DNA from: Leifsonia psychrotolerans | GTDB taxonomy: Bacteria > Actinomycetota > Actinomycetes > Actinomycetales > Microbacteriaceae | Length of the DNA: 64,000 bases | Assembly (NCBI RefSeq): GCF_013410665.1 | Contig: NZ_JACCFM010000001.1 | Coordinates: 1,798,001 to 1,862,000, forward strand | Direction of reading: 5' to 3' | The notes under the pieces: generated by a model | The model's input: the letters and a program-made list of their open reading frames with translations, nothing else | Told to the model about the DNA's origin: nothing | Database searches by the model: none | Made by a program: the position numbers and the translations under genes | In this document: positions 61,677-64,000 of the stretch, in pieces | Position numbering within the stretch: the first letter of the stretch is position 1 | Layout of the letters: each line of letters opens with the position of its first letter

Positions 61677-62309
61677 TCATTTTGTGCGTTTGGCTTCGCG
61701 GGACAGCTGGGTCAGGTCCCGGCTGAGCTGCCGAAGACGCTTGGCACGGTGCTGCGCGTACTCGGGACCGGTATCAAGCTCAACACCATGGCCATCGCTG
61801 GCGAGCGTCGGCCAATCCCGGTCGAGCTTCGCCGAGATAGCGAGGGCGATGTCGGTCCAGGCGGCGTCGCGAGCACTCTCAATGAACCCCGCGATGTAGT
61901 CGTCGTCATCGCGCAGTGCTTGCAGCCGACTGGCTACCGTGGAGTGAACATCTTCGCGGCGCTTGAGGTTCGCGGTATCGCCCTCGGTGTAGTCGTGCTG
62001 ATGTTTGCTGAGCGCGACCCGCCCCTCCGCGGCTTCGCGCTCTTCCCAGGCCAGGCGGGCCGACTCCTCTGATTCCTCGACAATTTCGTCGAGCACGTCG
62101 CGAGCCGCGTCGGTATAGTCCGCGGGATCGTAGGCCCGCGAGTTTCTGAGCACTCCGATGATGATCTGGTTCTTCAGTGCCATGCGGGCCGCGAACCGGG
62201 CGAGCATTATGCTCTCGGAGACCATGTCTTCGAGGCTGGCCGGCGCAGCCTGGGGCAGCGTCGAGAAATCAAACGGCTTGGAGACCGGCTTCTTTCTCCG
62301 AAACCACAT
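61677..62309 (-). CDS. Conserved hypothetical protein
   Basis: I chose ATG 62309 (210 residues) after GGGGAG, although an ATG seven codons upstream is also possible. The protein is hydrophilic and mostly helical, with an N-terminal MWFRRKKP start, a charged middle rich in Glu and Asp (residues about 75-125) and a basic end. There is no signal peptide and no membrane helix. I do not recognise the family. A role linked to ribosomes cannot be inferred just because rpsO is next to it. Confidence 0.65.
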   Translation of the reverse strand: MWFRRKKPVSKPFDFSTLPQAAPASLEDMVSESIMLARFAARMALKNQIIIGVLRNSRAYDPADYTDAARDVLDEIVEESEESARLAWEEREAAEGRVALSKHQHDYTEGDTANLKRREDVHSTVASRLQALRDDDDYIAGFIESARDAAWTDIALAISAKLDRDWPTLASDGHGVELDTGPEYAQHRAKRLRQLSRDLTQLSREAKRTK

Positions 62310-62393
62310 GTGCCGCTCGCTCCCCCTCATGCCGGGTCTAACAAGGCCGGGTCATCGATGATCGGGTTCGAGCTTATCGCGGGCCGGTGAACG

Positions 62394-62640
62394 TCAGGTG
62401 CTGGTACCGGCTCTGCCCGGGAAGAGTTCATCCAATTCAAGCAGCTGTTCAGCGTGCCGCTGGTCGACTCAATTTCATACTCAGAGCGGCGAAAAACTCC
62501 TGGAGTTCCCTGAACGGGAGTGGCACTGTGATGGTTTGAACTTCGCGCGCACTGATGTTCGCCATGCCGACGATGCGCGCGTGACCAGGTTCACCGCGCA
62601 TACCAGAGGCCGATGCGTATTCGGCGCCCTTGCGCCTCGC
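62394..62640 (-). pseudogene. Frameshifted remnant of a type I restriction specificity subunit (HsdS-like C-terminus)
   Basis: On the minus strand one frame reads MANISAREVQTITVPLPFRE and LQEFFAALSMKLSR (ATG at 62565), which resembles the NIS...VPLP...Q..FA pattern at the end of an HsdS recognition domain. The frame then hits a stop, but the +1 frame continues VDQRHAEQLLELDELFPGRA to a stop at 62394-62396, as in the HsdS C-terminus with its ELDELF box. One frameshift near 62470 separates the two parts. The last SLQ.RAF.GEL motif is lost, and the N-terminus is not seen. The assignment is by eye only. Confidence 0.5.
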
Positions 62641-62664
62641 AACGCGCAGGAGTAACCCAGCGAT

Positions 62665-63123
62665 ATGACCGCTCTGTCGTTGCGCCGCTTCGCGATCGTT
62701 TTGCTCTGGATCTACGTCGTGCAGTTCATCGCGGGCATGACCCTGAACCTTTTTGTGGCCCTGCCCGCCTCGCATTCCGGCACGACCGGAAACGAGTACT
62801 TCAGCCGATCCTTGGCCAGTCTGATCTGGGCTCTCACCGGTCTCGGCGGGCCCGTGCTCTTTCTTCACGCACTGATCGGGGTCGGGCTTGTGCTCGGCTC
62901 ACTCGTGCTGTTCATTTTCAGTTGTCGCATAGAGCGGGCACGGTGGCGCTGGGCGAGCGGCATCACGTGCTTCTTCACCATCGGGGGCCTCTTCAACGGC
63001 CTGAGTTTTCTGGACTATACCGAAGACGTCAGCTCGGCCATCATGGCCGCATGCTGGCTGGTCGCAATCGGTGCACTGGTTTTCGTTCTTGTGGCGCCAC
63101 CCGCCCTCTCAGTGGTTGACTGA
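62665..63123 (+). CDS. Four-helix membrane protein of unknown function
   Basis: The protein starts at ATG 62665 with CAGGAG 12 bp before it, and has 152 residues. Four membrane helices are clear (about residues 8-32, 58-82, 95-115 and 122-146). I do not recognise the family. It lies 4 bp before the phosphotransferase gene, so the two are probably cotranscribed. Confidence 0.7.
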   Translation: MTALSLRRFAIVLLWIYVVQFIAGMTLNLFVALPASHSGTTGNEYFSRSLASLIWALTGLGGPVLFLHALIGVGLVLGSLVLFIFSCRIERARWRWASGITCFFTIGGLFNGLSFLDYTEDVSSAIMAACWLVAIGALVFVLVAPPALSVVD

Positions 63124-63127
63124 CCCG

Positions 63128-64000
63128 GTGATCAGCACACTGGGTTCACCGTTCACACGGCTCACACCGGATGCCGCCGGCCAGCTTCTCGAGGCACACT
63201 GGGGCATCCGCGCCACCGACCTCACCCGTCTCGATACCGAGAATGACGATACCTATCGGGTGCTCACGCGGGACTCAGACCGGTTCGTCCTCAAAATCGC
63301 CCGCCCCGACGACGACGCGGCACAGATCGAGTTGCAGTGCGCGGCACTCGCCCACGCCGGTCGACGCGACCCGTCGCTCCCGCTCCAGCGCGGCATCCGA
63401 AGCACCTCGGGCGAGCTCCTCCCCCGTCTCGCGCTGCCGAACGGTGAGGTGCGCATCGCGCGCGTGCTCAGCTATCTGCCGGGCGCGCTGTTGCAGAGCA
63501 CGCCATGCACCCTGGAGCAGCTTCACGCCGTCGGGCTGTCACTGGCCCGCCTCGCGCGCGCCCTCGAAGACTTCGACCACCCCGCAGCGCACCGCGAGTT
63601 CCCCTGGGATCTGCACCGTCTCGCCGCCCTCGTCCCGAAACTCGACTGCGTCGAAGACCCGGGGATTCGCGCCGAGCTCAGCATCGTGCTGCAGCAGCTA
63701 CTCACCCTGACGCTGCCGCTTCTGAAGTCTCTTCCGCGCCAGGTCGTTCACAACGATTTTCACGGCGGCAACGTGATCGTCGACCGAGCCGCACCCGCAT
63801 TCGTCACCGGCATTCTCGACTTTGGCGACACGGTGTCGAGCTCTCGGGCTGCCAATCTTGCCGTGGCTATGTCGTACGCGGCCGGCTACCTCTCCGGCGA
63901 GCGCGAGGCCGACCCATGGACGGCAGCAAACGCGCTGCGCGACGGCTACCTCGAGGTCGACCCGCTCACCGAACTCGAGCTCGAGCTGCTGCATCCGCTC
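63128..64000 (+). CDS. Aminoglycoside phosphotransferase-family (APH) kinase (partial, continues beyond the window)
   Basis: The frame is open from GTG 63128 to the window end (291 codons) with no stop. The kinase-like fold is shown by an N-terminal lobe with DRFVLKIARP (ATP-binding Lys), the catalytic loop VVHNDFHGGNVIVD (HxDxxxxN) and GILDFGDT (metal-binding Asp). The family includes homoserine and hydroxylysine kinases, and some members are fused to class III aminotransferases. Since the end is missing, a fusion cannot be excluded. It probably phosphorylates a small metabolite. Confidence 0.8.
   Translation, partial: MISTLGSPFTRLTPDAAGQLLEAHWGIRATDLTRLDTENDDTYRVLTRDSDRFVLKIARPDDDAAQIELQCAALAHAGRRDPSLPLQRGIRSTSGELLPRLALPNGEVRIARVLSYLPGALLQSTPCTLEQLHAVGLSLARLARALEDFDHPAAHREFPWDLHRLAALVPKLDCVEDPGIRAELSIVLQQLLTLTLPLLKSLPRQVVHNDFHGGNVIVDRAAPAFVTGILDFGDTVSSSRAANLAVAMSYAAGYLSGEREADPWTAANALRDGYLEVDPLTELELELLHPL

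Noticed and set aside
62355..62385. A tRNA T-loop-like GGGTTCGAG in the gap before 62665
   Set aside because: The bases on either side do not pair as a T-stem, and no acceptor, anticodon or D-arm can be drawn.
1..64000. CRISPR array, rRNA, insertion sequence, origin or attachment site
   Set aside because: I looked for direct repeats with spacers, transposase motifs, terminal inverted repeats and DnaA-box clusters and saw none. The short tandem repeats present are coding and have no spacers.

Overview
The window is a 64 kb piece of a high-GC actinobacterial chromosome, most likely from the Micrococcales and probably the Microbacteriaceae. The evidence is the strong G/C third-position bias, the MarP-type serine protease, the DUF222/HNH protein, the accA1/accD1-type leucine catabolic cluster next to bkdABC, the CE1758/CE1759-type luciferase-like pair and the DUF3516 helicase. 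I do not assign a genus. Genes are packed tightly, often with ATGA, GTGA or TGATG start/stop overlaps. I found no rRNA, tRNA, CRISPR array, insertion sequence or prophage. Only one stretch longer than 300 bp lacks an intact gene (62310-62664), and it holds what looks like a frameshifted remnant of a type I restriction specificity subunit.

Layout. 1-5.7 kb: start of a DUF3516 RNA helicase, a MarP protease, an RNase HI-domain protein, a DUF202 pair, a Phd-like protein with a duplicated 24-residue motif, and a SulP transporter. 5.7-13 kb: M18 aminopeptidase, a zinc-ribbon membrane protein, a VanY-type D,D-carboxypeptidase, a RecQ-like helicase with a phosphoribosyltransferase-like tail, and an APC permease. 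13-19.7 kb: sbcCD and a DHA2 drug-efflux/hydrolase operon. 19.9-25 kb: RibD-like reductase, DUF2510 protein, and a TetR repressor divergent from an APC permease/amidohydrolase operon with a well-formed promoter and palindrome. 25-28.3 kb: a CstR-like sulfur-stress operon (CsoR-family sensor without the Cu-ligand His, two rhodaneses, a CoA-disulfide-reductase-rhodanese) with a perfect CsoR-type operator, opposite an OsmC gene. 28.4-38.6 kb: housekeeping genes (TIGR01777 epimerase, dapB, M16 peptidase), DUF222-HNH, TetR/aldo-keto reductase, glutathione peroxidase, baeRF-like protein.

38.7-51.8 kb is one functional block for branched-chain amino acid, mainly leucine, breakdown. bkdABC (E1 alpha, E1 beta, E2) with an Lrp/AsnC regulator oxidises the 2-oxo acids. 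Acyl-CoA dehydrogenase, a biotin-dependent carboxylase (alpha and beta subunits), a MaoC hydratase and a CitE-type lyase carry isovaleryl-CoA to acetyl-CoA and acetoacetate. A SCOT-type CoA transferase activates acetoacetate. A TetR regulator is divergent from the carboxylase. The gene set matches the M. tuberculosis Rv2495c-Rv2506 region from memory, but with the CoA-transferase genes in a different place.

51.9-64 kb: pnp, a GH2 glycosidase with an MFS partner, an FMN reductase/luciferase-like pair, VanZ, a second luciferase-like oxidoreductase, rpsO with its own terminator, two unknown proteins, and the start of a phosphotransferase. The genes rpsO, pnp, M16 peptidase and dapB all lie on the minus strand in the order in which they are commonly adjacent in actinobacteria, but are separated by about 7 kb and 17 kb of other genes.

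Recurring sequence-level themes are in-frame GC-rich tandem repeats of 15, 18 or 21 bp inside at least six coding genes, and three convergent gene pairs whose stop codons interlock through the same tetranucleotide CTAA.
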